Below the pieces are notes generated by a model. The model was given only the letters and a program-made list of their open reading frames with translations, ran no database searches and was not told where the DNA came from. Of a DNA stretch of 5,468 nucleotides, positions 1 through 5,468 are shown one piece after another. Position 1 is the stretch's first letter. The number at the start of each line of letters is the position of its first letter. The position numbers and the translations under genes are program-made. Origin of the DNA: a bacterium (GTDB lineage: Bacteria > Vulcanimicrobiota > CADAWZ01); assembly GCA_024409025.1 (NCBI GenBank), contig JAKSUM010000105.1, forward strand, positions 1 to 5,468. Reading direction: 5' to 3'.

Positions 1-2
1 CC

Positions 3-941
3 CGTATAGCAAAATTTGACGCAGAAAGCGTCATGCTTTCGGAAGGATGCTTCCTTGCTGCTAAGGACTATCCTGAGATGGCAAAGTACAAAGGCATGGA
101 TCTTATCGTAACAGACGGTACGACTCTCCTTGGCGCTGATGACAAGGCGGGGCTTGCTGAGATTATGACAATGGCAAAAGCTCTTCTTTCCGATGGCGCC
201 CCCGAGCATGGCGAGATTAAGATAGCTTTTACTCCTGATGAGGAGGTCGGATGCGGCGTCGATTATTTTGATGTCAAAAAGTTCGGAGCTGATTTTGCAT
301 ATACGGTAGACGGCGGAGAGCTTGGAGAGCTTGAATATGAGAACTTTAATGCCGCTTCCTTCAAGCTTACTGTCAATGGAAAAAATATTCATCCCGGATC
401 GGCAAAAGGCAAGATGAAGAATGCCATTCTTATGGGAATGGAATTCCACAGTATGCTTCCTGTTTTCGATAATCCAGCTTACACGGAGAAATATGAAGGC
501 TTTTTCCATCTTGATGTTTTTTCCGGAAATGTCGAAAAGGCCGAGCTCGTCTACATAATAAGGGATCACGACATGGCTAAGTTTGAAGCTAAGAAGGCCA
601 TGGCTGAAAAAATATGCGCATTTTTGAATGACAAGTATGGCGAGAACACATTTGTATACTCTCTTAAGGACTCCTATTATAATATGAAGGAGAAGGTGCT
701 GGAGCATTTCCATCTTGTTGAAAATGCCGAGAAGGCCATGAAGGATTGTGGCGTTGAGCCTAAGGTTATTCCGATTAGAGGAGGAACGGACGGGGCAAGG
801 CTTTCCTTTATGGGACTCCCGTGTCCTAATATATGTACCGGAGGCCATAATTTCCATGGCAGATTTGAGTTTATACCGGTATATTCAATGGAAAAGATTG
901 TTGAAATTCTTCTTGGTCTTGTAAAAATATATTCTAAATAA
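3..941 (+). CDS. pepT: Peptidase T (tripeptide aminopeptidase), 5'-truncated by window edge
   Basis: PepT is a cytoplasmic di-zinc aminopeptidase of the M20 family that removes the N-terminal residue of tripeptides. The frame is open from base 3 with no stop, so the gene begins before the window. Recalled E. coli PepT (408 residues) aligns so that about 94 N-terminal residues, including the first zinc-ligand His, are missing. The ATG at 33 is internal. Visible family signatures are GADDKAG with the bridging Asp (138-140), TPDEEVG with the general-base and ligand Glu pair (240-245), YTVDGG with a ligand Asp (309-311), the dimerisation-domain stretch HPGSAKG, the substrate-site stretch IRGGTDGA, and the last ligand His in NFHG (855-857). 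The gene ends with TAA, followed 10 bases later by a strong terminator, so it is the last gene of its transcript. The visible part looks intact. Identification is firm. Confidence 0.96.
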   Translation, partial: RIAKFDAESVMLSEGCFLAAKDYPEMAKYKGMDLIVTDGTTLLGADDKAGLAEIMTMAKALLSDGAPEHGEIKIAFTPDEEVGCGVDYFDVKKFGADFAYTVDGGELGELEYENFNAASFKLTVNGKNIHPGSAKGKMKNAILMGMEFHSMLPVFDNPAYTEKYEGFFHLDVFSGNVEKAELVYIIRDHDMAKFEAKKAMAEKICAFLNDKYGENTFVYSLKDSYYNMKEKVLEHFHLVENAEKAMKDCGVEPKVIPIRGGTDGARLSFMGLPCPNICTGGHNFHGRFEFIPVYSMEKIVEILLGLVKIYSK

Positions 942-951
942 GCTTATTTGC

Positions 952-990
952 GCAAAGGCTCTGTTTATAAAGCAGGGCCTTTGCTTTTTT
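952..990 (+). terminator. Rho-independent terminator of pepT
   Basis: Two 12-base arms (952-963 and 973-984) pair along their full length with a single G-U wobble, enclosing a 9-base loop (964-972). Six T residues follow directly (985-990). The 5' arm begins 10 bases after the pepT stop. On the opposite strand the stem is not followed by a T run, so it should act only on rightward transcription. It separates pepT from the bamA block. Confidence 0.93.
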
Positions 991-1089
991 AAAGGGAAAT
1001 GCAAATTGCTGTAGAATCAAAAATAAGTTTAAGGGATATTTTTTTTGTTAATTATTAAAACATCTGAGCAGGTGTTTAAGGGATATATC
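991..1089 (+). promoter_or_regulatory. Leader/promoter region of the bamA block
   Basis: This AT-rich stretch lies between the pepT terminator and the bamA ribosome binding site. Because the terminator should stop pepT transcripts, a promoter for bamA is expected here. The best -10-like hexamer is TAGAAT (1012-1017), but no good -35 hexamer lies about 17 bases before it. TATTAA (1053-1058) is a weaker choice. An 8-base T run (1039-1046) and a 13-base direct repeat lie in the same stretch. The promoter role is inferred from position; the exact promoter is not placed. Confidence 0.45.
1027..1086 (+). repeat. Direct repeat pair GTTTAAGGGATAT in bamA leader
   Basis: The 13-mer GTTTAAGGGATAT occurs perfectly at 1027-1039 and at 1074-1086, start to start 47 bases. 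A looser relative, TTTAAAGGGAAAT, lies at 988-1000, just at the terminator's T run. The second copy ends four bases before the bamA Shine-Dalgarno sequence. It could be a regulator binding site or a small duplication. Nothing in the window shows which. Confidence 0.6.
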
Positions 1090-1102
1090 AGGAGGATTTT
1101 TT

Positions 1103-3457
1103 ATGAAGGGGAGGATAGTCAATTCTTCGCTTGTGCTTGTCATGCTGCTTATAGCATGCATATGGACTTCAGTTTTTGTATGTGCAGGTAACGGCAAAAA
1201 AGCCGGTTCCAATATTATCGCCAGCAGGGAGAGCGCTGACAGCGGCGATTCCGTTTTTGTGTCTGACGAAGGGACTGTCGTTGATGATTCTGACGAAGAT
1301 GGCGAGAATTCAGTATCAGGCTCCTCTGTTCAGGGAGATTCTGCCGTTGATGAGAGTGTAAAGGGAGATTCATCTTCCGAAGGCTCTCTTATGCCTTCCT
1401 CCGGTGAGGCTTCATCATCCAAATCGTCCCCAGAGCCTGCTTCTGAGGGCTCTGAGAATGGTTCGGCAAGTACTCCTGCATCTGAGAAAGCCTCAGCTCC
1501 TTCAAATAAGGAAAAGTCTGCTTCTTCCGCAGATGAAAAGCAGGATGCGGCTTCAGAGGAAAATCTTGATGAGTCAGCTCCCAAGATTACAGGAATCGTC
1601 ATAGAGGGAAATGATACCGTTCCTACGGATGAAATTATCAAGGTCATGTCCGTCAAGATAGGTGATCCTCTTATGACATCAAAGATTCAGAGAGATATAC
1701 AGTCCATATTCAATCTCGGTTATTTTACCGACGTTAAAATAGATCAGCAGTATTTTGTCGGAGGGGCTAAGCTGGTTTTCACTGTCCTTGAGAATCCCAA
1801 GATCAGCAGGATTGTTTTTGAAGGCAATTCAATGGTTTCTTCAGAGAAGCTCCTTTCGCTTATGGAGACGAAGGAAGGCGAGATTCTTAACAGCAAGGTC
1901 CTTTACGGTGATACGTCGACAATAAACCAGTATTATAACGATGAGCTGGGATATCTTCTTAAACCTACCCATGTGAAGGATATCGCTTGGTCGGAAAATG
2001 GCGAGCTTAAGATTAAGCTTGTTGAAGGAATGGAGATAAAGGATATCGAGATAGTCGGAAATACTGCATATCCTACAGAGAAGCTTCGTTCTCTTGTTAC
2101 ATTGAAAAAAGGCGAGCTTTTCAATCAGAAGACGGCAAAGGCTGATACTGACAAGATAGCTGCACTTTATGAGAAGGATGACTATATGCTTGACACTATA
2201 AGGCCTAATGCGGATCCTGAAACAGGCCTTGTCAGCATAAAGATTGTTGAGGCGGTTGTTGAGGAGATAAAGATTGACGGAAATACCCGCACAAAGGATT
2301 ATGTCATTCTTAGAAACATGAATACAAAGCCCGGACAGATCCTGAAGAGTAAGAGAATACAGAAGGACCTTGAGAGGCTTAACCACTCCGGCTATTTCTC
2401 AAATGTTAATATAGAGCCTGAATCCGGTTCCGATGCCGGCAAGGTTGTTCTTGTTGTTAAGGTTAAAGAACAGAAGACCGGACAGGTCACTCTCGGTCTC
2501 GGATATACCGGCGGAGGATCAAGCTCTGTAAGAAGCGGAGTTACCGGCGGAGTTTCCGTAATGGAAAAGAATTTTAAGGGAACAGGCTGGGGCGGAGCAG
2601 CTCAGGTACAGCTTGGTGTCAATACCAACTATGTCAATCTTTCTGTATTCAATCCTGCAATAAACTCGAATAGGGATTCGGTATCTTTCTCGTATTTTTC
2701 ACAGAAGTATGTTGAATTGAAGCAGGTTGTCCCTAATTCCGATCCTATCGACTACTCTTACTATGATGACTCGAGAAATGGCTTTGTATTAAGCTACGGC
2801 CGTCCTCTGAGCGAATATTTCACGCTTTATCTTACCTTGAAGACGGAAAAGATAAATCTTACAAGGAGCGACATATCTGATTACGAGCCGATTGGTCTTT
2901 TCAACGGAAGGGCAAACAGCGCCACGATTGCCGGCATATATGATACAAGAGACGATATGTTCAATCCTCAGACCGGAACATTTGTCAACGCATCGCTTCA
3001 GACTGCCGGCGGATTCCTTGGAGGAGATGAGGATTTCACGAAAACACAGCTCGAAATCAGAAAGTACATACCGATCGGCAAAAGCATGACGCTTGCTCTC
3101 AGAGCATGGGGCGGAATGGTAAACGGAAACAGCTTCTCATCATCTGATGTATTCTATCTTGGAGGCACCGATTCTCTCAGAGCCTACCGCGATAATATCT
3201 TCATCGGAGACAGGATGCTTCTCATGAATGCCGAGCTCAGATTCCCTATAGCTAAGCTTAAAGTTCTTAGCGGCGCCGTGTTCGTGGATGCGGGAAATGC
3301 ATGGATGCACAGTCAGGGAAATACAAAGCTCCATATGGATGCCGGAGTCGGTCTCAGACTTACCCGTCCGACGCTCGGTCTTGGAGTTGTAAGGCTTGAC
3401 TATGCGACTGGAGAGGACGGCTCAAGAGTCACGATCGGATTCGGACAGAGCTTCTAA
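1103..3457 (+). CDS. bamA: Outer membrane protein assembly factor BamA (Omp85 family)
   Basis: BamA is the outer-membrane core of the barrel-assembly machine; it folds and inserts beta-barrel proteins. The start is set by a perfect AGGAGG (1090-1095), 7 bases before the ATG. Residues 1-28 form a signal peptide with likely cleavage after VCA. Residues 29-160 are a Ser/Glu/Asp/Ala-rich disordered linker. Four POTRA-like modules follow at about 161-232, 233-310, 311-384 and 386-457, each with a (I/V)x(I/V)xGN-type first strand. E. coli BamA has five. The barrel spans about 459-784, begins with a Gly-rich strand (TLGLGYTGGG), and ends in the beta-signal RVTIGFGQSF with a C-terminal Phe. The conserved loop-6 VRGF/Y motif appears as GGTDSLRAYRD (687-697), with Arg693 kept and Gly replaced by Ala694. 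The total of 784 residues is near the E. coli size, the linker making up for the missing POTRA. OmpH-like genes follow. TamA is a less likely alternative given the POTRA count and the neighbours. Confidence 0.93.
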   Translation: MKGRIVNSSLVLVMLLIACIWTSVFVCAGNGKKAGSNIIASRESADSGDSVFVSDEGTVVDDSDEDGENSVSGSSVQGDSAVDESVKGDSSSEGSLMPSSGEASSSKSSPEPASEGSENGSASTPASEKASAPSNKEKSASSADEKQDAASEENLDESAPKITGIVIEGNDTVPTDEIIKVMSVKIGDPLMTSKIQRDIQSIFNLGYFTDVKIDQQYFVGGAKLVFTVLENPKISRIVFEGNSMVSSEKLLSLMETKEGEILNSKVLYGDTSTINQYYNDELGYLLKPTHVKDIAWSENGELKIKLVEGMEIKDIEIVGNTAYPTEKLRSLVTLKKGELFNQKTAKADTDKIAALYEKDDYMLDTIRPNADPETGLVSIKIVEAVVEEIKIDGNTRTKDYVILRNMNTKPGQILKSKRIQKDLERLNHSGYFSNVNIEPESGSDAGKVVLVVKVKEQKTGQVTLGLGYTGGGSSSVRSGVTGGVSVMEKNFKGTGWGGAAQVQLGVNTNYVNLSVFNPAINSNRDSVSFSYFSQKYVELKQVVPNSDPIDYSYYDDSRNGFVLSYGRPLSEYFTLYLTLKTEKINLTRSDISDYEPIGLFNGRANSATIAGIYDTRDDMFNPQTGTFVNASLQTAGGFLGGDEDFTKTQLEIRKYIPIGKSMTLALRAWGGMVNGNSFSSSDVFYLGGTDSLRAYRDNIFIGDRMLLMNAELRFPIAKLKVLSGAVFVDAGNAWMHSQGNTKLHMDAGVGLRLTRPTLGLGVVRLDYATGEDGSRVTIGFGQSF
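1187..1582 (+). other. Low-complexity Ser/acidic linker-coding tract within bamA
   Basis: This stretch encodes BamA residues 29-160, between the signal peptide and the first POTRA module. It is dominated by Ser, Glu, Asp, Ala and Gly, with Lys and Pro towards the end, has almost no hydrophobic or aromatic residues, and should be disordered and acidic. Short in-frame DNA repeats are visible: TCTGACGAAG at 1262-1271 and 1289-1298 (27 bases apart, 9 codons), and AGGGAGATTC at 1332-1341 and 1362-1371 (30 bases apart, 10 codons). These fit growth of the linker by slippage or small duplications. The overlapping open frames on both strands here are composition shadows. Confidence 0.85.
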
Positions 3458-3470
3458 TGCTTTGTCAATA

Positions 3471-3489
3471 GCCGCATGGATATTGCGGC
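3471..3489 (+). promoter_or_regulatory. GC-rich hairpin abutting the Shine-Dalgarno of the OmpH-like gene
   Basis: In the 43-base gap after bamA, GCCGCA (3471-3476) and TGCGGC (3484-3489) form a perfect 6-bp stem around a 7-base loop. The next six bases are the AGGAGG Shine-Dalgarno sequence (3490-3495), 5 bases before the ATG at 3501. There is no T run, so it is not a standard terminator. A competing pairing, CAATA (3466-3470) with TATTG (3481-3485), overlaps it. A role in translation tuning, or as an mRNA processing or stability element, is inference. Confidence 0.5.
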
Positions 3490-3500
3490 AGGAGGATTTT

Positions 3501-3758
3501 ATGAAAAAAATTTGCGCTTTGGCTGCGGCTGCGCTTGTGTTGGGATCATGCTTTTTCACAGCGTCATGCGATTCGCCTAAAAAAGAAACAGTTAAGACAT
3601 GCGAGCTTGCCGTAATAGACACGGCTTCTGTTTACAAGCTGCAGGCATTTATTTCTGCCAATGAAAAAATAGCCTCAGCAAGACAGGCTCTTGAAGCCGA
3701 TTACGGCGAGAAGATGAGAAATGCTGCCGATGAGCAGAGAAATGTGCTTAGGGCTTGA
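3501..3758 (+). CDS. N-terminal fragment (85 aa) of the OmpH-like lipoprotein
   Basis: This is the part translated if the TGA acts as a stop. The start is fixed by AGGAGG (3490-3495), 5 bases before the ATG; an upstream in-frame ATG at 3396 lies inside bamA and is rejected. The product would carry the lipoprotein signal and the first strand plus part of the first helix of module 1. It lacks the returning helix and closing strand, so it should not fold as a Skp-type chaperone. Confidence 0.5.
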   Translation: MKKICALAAAALVLGSCFFTASCDSPKKETVKTCELAVIDTASVYKLQAFISANEKIASARQALEADYGEKMRNAADEQRNVLRA

Positions 3759-3770
3759 GTTGAAGAAGAC

Positions 3771-4352
3771 ATGCTTGCCGTTGTAAACAAAGAGATGAAT
3801 CCGCTGAAGGACAGGGTGCAGGCTTCAATAGCATCCGTTGCTGCAGATAAGCATATTACTGTTGTCATGGATAAATCGGTTGTCGTAACCGGAGCGGAGG
3901 ATATAACTGACAGCGTCAAAGACAAATTCCGCGAAGATGGAGAGCTTAAGGCTCCGGATTATGACATCGGCGATTCAAGCTCTGTCGCTTATTTCGATCA
4001 GGATGTCGTCAGTGCCCTTCCTATGTTCAGAGATGCTAACAAAAAGATGCAGAATGAATGGACAAAGGCAAGGGAAGCCATTGCTGAGAAGTCAAAGACC
4101 GCTACACAGGAAGAAATCAGGGTTATGACTGCCGATTATGAAAAAAAGCTTGCAGCATTGAACGAGCAGACCATGGTCCCACTTCTTAAAAAAGTAACTG
4201 ACACAGTAAGCGATACTGCAAAGGAAAAAGGCTATATTCTTGTTGTCGACAAGCAGTATGTTATGTACGGCGGCAAAAATATTACTGATGTTGTGGCTGA
4301 CAAGCTTATTGGGAAGAAGACTTCCTCCGAGACTTCAAATGAATCAAAGTAA
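3771..4352 (+). CDS. C-terminal fragment (193 aa) of the OmpH-like protein, possible restart
   Basis: The first ATG after the TGA is 12 bases downstream in the same frame. Only the purine-rich GAAGAAGAC precedes it, so a restart would be weak or depend on coupling to the terminating ribosome. The product would hold the end of module 1 and the complete module 2 (closing motif VVDKQYVMYGGKNITD), ending in a Ser/Thr/Lys-rich tail. It has no signal peptide, so made separately it would stay in the cytoplasm and could not serve as a periplasmic chaperone. It is best read as part of the interrupted gene. Confidence 0.5.
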   Translation: MLAVVNKEMNPLKDRVQASIASVAADKHITVVMDKSVVVTGAEDITDSVKDKFREDGELKAPDYDIGDSSSVAYFDQDVVSALPMFRDANKKMQNEWTKAREAIAEKSKTATQEEIRVMTADYEKKLAALNEQTMVPLLKKVTDTVSDTAKEKGYILVVDKQYVMYGGKNITDVVADKLIGKKTSSETSNESK

Positions 4353-4367
4353 TTTTTAGCGCGAATT

Positions 4368-5468
4368 ATGCTTAGAATTGAAAACCTGAAAATTTTTATA
4401 TGCGCACTTATGCTTCCTGTCCTGTTTATCTCTGCCGGCTGCGAAACCCGCAAGCCGGAGAAGCCGGAGATTGTCACTGAAAAAATAGCCGCAGGCATTG
4501 TCAATGTTAATGAGCTTATGAAATGCCATAAGGATTGGAAAAACCTTGACAGGTATGACAAGAAGCTGGAGGATATAAAAAAGCGGATTGAGGAGACTGC
4601 ATCAGGAAAATCTCTCCGTGAGCTTGGTGAGGATCAGGCGAAGAGGATGCGGGAAGCTCATAAGAAGGCTCAGGCTGAGCTGCAGGCTGAGCTTAAGAGC
4701 GTTGAAAAATCTCTTGATCAGCAGAAGCAGTCTACTCAGGCGCAGTTCAAGAAGGCTGTTGATGAAGCAAGGGCGAATGCCGGAAGACTTTCCGGATCTG
4801 CCCCGTCAAAGCATGCCGCTGAACTTACAGGCGACATGGTAATGCTGAGAGACAGGCAGATTTCATCAAGAAGGCTTGCTCTTCAGAAAAAGGCGTCTGA
4901 AAACGTGCATAGGGAAAAGGACAGGCTTGACAGGGAGCTTGCGGAATACGAGCAGCAGATTTCAAAAGAAAACCAGCAGCAAAGGCTTAATATACAGCTT
5001 AAGATGCAGATTGAAGGTTCTGAGGAGGATAAAAAGGTTCTTCAGGACGAGCTTGCCGCAATAAATGAGGATGAGGCAAAGCTTAAAAACGCTAAAAAGG
5101 CAGCAATAGCATCAGAGCTGCAGACGCTTTCCGACAGGGAATATGCGGCTGTTGAAAAGGAAATTGCAATTTACCAGCAGGAGCTTAACAGGGATATCCT
5201 TAAGCAGGTCGGAGGAGCTCCGGCCGCAAGCGATGCGGCTGTACAGGCCGAAAGGATTGAGAGAGACTTGGCCGCCAAACAGAAAAGCCTTGAGAATGAA
5301 ATGGCCGCTGCCGGTGAGAAGGCCAACAGCAGGCTGAATGCGAAAAAGGCGGAAATTGAGAAAAGGCTTGCAGAGCTTGAAAAAAGCCTGAAAAACGAGA
5401 TGATGCAGTCTCAGCAGGTGCTTATGGAAGCTGATATGGCCAAGGCGGGACAGCTTAAGAGCGAATAT
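4368..5468 (+). CDS. Long coiled-coil OmpH/Skp-like lipoprotein, 3'-truncated by window edge
   Basis: The frame is open for 367 codons to the end of the window. Residues 1-24 form a hydrophobic signal ending in ISAGC, giving a probable lipid-anchored Cys25. A short Lys/Glu/Pro linker follows. Residues 43-72 (IVNVNELM, then a charged helix with KDW) resemble the start of OmpH/Skp modules. The rest is Glu/Lys/Gln/Ala/Leu-rich and should form long helices or coiled coil at about 58-139, 150-280 and 290-367, with breaks near Gly-Ser-Ala-Pro (143-146) and Gly-Gly-Ala-Pro (282-285). It starts 15 bases after the preceding stop with no recognisable Shine-Dalgarno sequence, so coupling to the upstream gene is likely. 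Position after bamA and the tandem OmpH frame suggests an envelope chaperone or spacer role. The N-terminal homology is suggestive only, because coiled coils resemble one another. Open frames in other phases here are shadows. Confidence 0.82.
   Translation, partial: MLRIENLKIFICALMLPVLFISAGCETRKPEKPEIVTEKIAAGIVNVNELMKCHKDWKNLDRYDKKLEDIKKRIEETASGKSLRELGEDQAKRMREAHKKAQAELQAELKSVEKSLDQQKQSTQAQFKKAVDEARANAGRLSGSAPSKHAAELTGDMVMLRDRQISSRRLALQKKASENVHREKDRLDRELAEYEQQISKENQQQRLNIQLKMQIEGSEEDKKVLQDELAAINEDEAKLKNAKKAAIASELQTLSDREYAAVEKEIAIYQQELNRDILKQVGGAPAASDAAVQAERIERDLAAKQKSLENEMAAAGEKANSRLNAKKAEIEKRLAELEKSLKNEMMQSQQVLMEADMAKAGQLKSEY

Larger units (their letters stand above)
3501..4352 (+). pseudogene. 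Tandem two-module OmpH/Skp-like lipoprotein gene interrupted by in-frame TGA
   Basis: Read through, this frame gives 283 codons. Residues 1-23 form a lipoprotein-type signal with two possible acylated cysteines, Cys17 (LGSC) and Cys23 (TASC). Two OmpH/Skp-like modules follow at about 34-143 and 162-269. Each has a start strand (AVIDTASV; VAYFDQDV), a charged helical arm and a similar closing strand region (VVMDK...GAEDITDSV; LVVDK...GGKNITDVV). The closing stretches match at about half of 22 positions. Codon 86 is TGA (3756-3758), in the helical arm of module 1, and the same frame stays open on both sides to TAA at 4350-4352. Sequence after the TGA keeps family features, so the stop looks recent, a sequencing or assembly error, or read through. 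Skp-type proteins chaperone unfolded barrel proteins for BamA, encoded just upstream. All Trp codons seen in the neighbouring genes are TGG, which argues against a UGA=Trp code. Confidence 0.8.

Noticed and set aside
936..949. Perfect 14-base palindrome AAATAAGCTTATTT over the pepT stop codon
   Set aside because: It is short and AT-rich, and the adjacent strong terminator already explains the region. Probably chance.
1330..1656. 108-codon minus-strand and 66-codon plus-strand open frames over the BamA linker
   Set aside because: The biased Ser/Glu codon composition of the linker creates stop-free alternative frames; neither resembles a protein.
1841..2386. 181-codon open frame on the minus strand
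   Set aside because: It lies wholly within the POTRA-coding part of bamA, has no recognisable domain and no ribosome binding signal, and is a shadow of the + strand gene.
3396..3500. Upstream ATG at 3396 as start of the OmpH-like gene
   Set aside because: It would overlap the bamA end and place about 35 charged residues before the signal peptide. The ATG at 3501 has AGGAGG 5 bases upstream and begins directly with a lipoprotein signal.
3756..3800. TGA as a selenocysteine codon
   Set aside because: I see no convincing stem-loop of the bacterial SECIS kind just after the TGA. OmpH/Skp proteins have no redox Cys/Sec tradition, and the matching position in module 2 is Asp.
3501..4352. Genome-wide UGA recoding to Trp or Gly
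   Set aside because: Only one in-frame TGA occurs in about 5 kb of coding sequence, while TGG for Trp and GGN for Gly are used normally elsewhere. A recoded genome should show many.
4588..5337. Several 62-84 codon open frames in another phase near the right end
   Set aside because: They sit inside the continuous 367-codon coiled-coil frame starting at 4368 and have Arg/Leu-rich compositions typical of out-of-frame reading of Glu/Lys-rich coding DNA.

Overview
The window looks like a piece of a diderm (outer-membrane-bearing) bacterial chromosome with moderate GC (judged by eye). It carries the end of a peptidase T gene, then an outer-membrane biogenesis block: a BamA/Omp85 barrel-assembly protein followed by genes for OmpH/Skp-like periplasmic chaperones that carry lipoprotein signals. 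A Firmicutes-style PepT, perfect AGGAGG ribosome binding sites, and BamA next to several OmpH-like genes fit a diderm Firmicute of the Negativicutes type best. Synergistota or another diderm lineage is a reasonable alternative. This placement is inference; the window holds no rRNA or other phylogenetic marker. All recognised genes are on the + strand.

Layout. Bases 3-941 encode the C-terminal three quarters of PepT, closed by a strong intrinsic terminator (952-990). Bases 991-1089 are an AT-rich leader with a 13-bp perfect direct repeat, and probably hold the promoter of the downstream block. bamA (1103-3457) encodes a signal peptide, an unusually long Ser/acidic disordered linker, four POTRA-like modules and a 16-stranded-type barrel domain. 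A GC-rich hairpin (3471-3489) touches the Shine-Dalgarno sequence of the next gene. The reading frame 3501-4352 encodes a lipoprotein with two OmpH/Skp modules in tandem, but it is cut at codon 86 by an in-frame TGA (3756-3758). At 4368 a third gene begins, a long coiled-coil lipoprotein with an OmpH-like N-terminus, which runs off the right edge without a stop.

How they work together. BamA folds and inserts outer-membrane beta-barrel proteins. Skp/OmpH chaperones hold unfolded barrel proteins in the periplasm and hand them to BamA. Here the chaperones seem to be lipid-anchored and multiplied (a two-module protein plus a long coiled-coil relative), instead of one small soluble Skp. PepT, a cytoplasmic tripeptidase, is separated by the terminator and has no evident functional link.

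Most notable points: the in-frame TGA in the tandem chaperone gene, the tandem and lipid-anchored chaperone arrangement itself, the roughly 130-residue acidic Ser-rich extension of BamA, and the repeated element in the bamA leader. I see no mobile element, CRISPR array, tRNA or rRNA, and no convincing new type of system.
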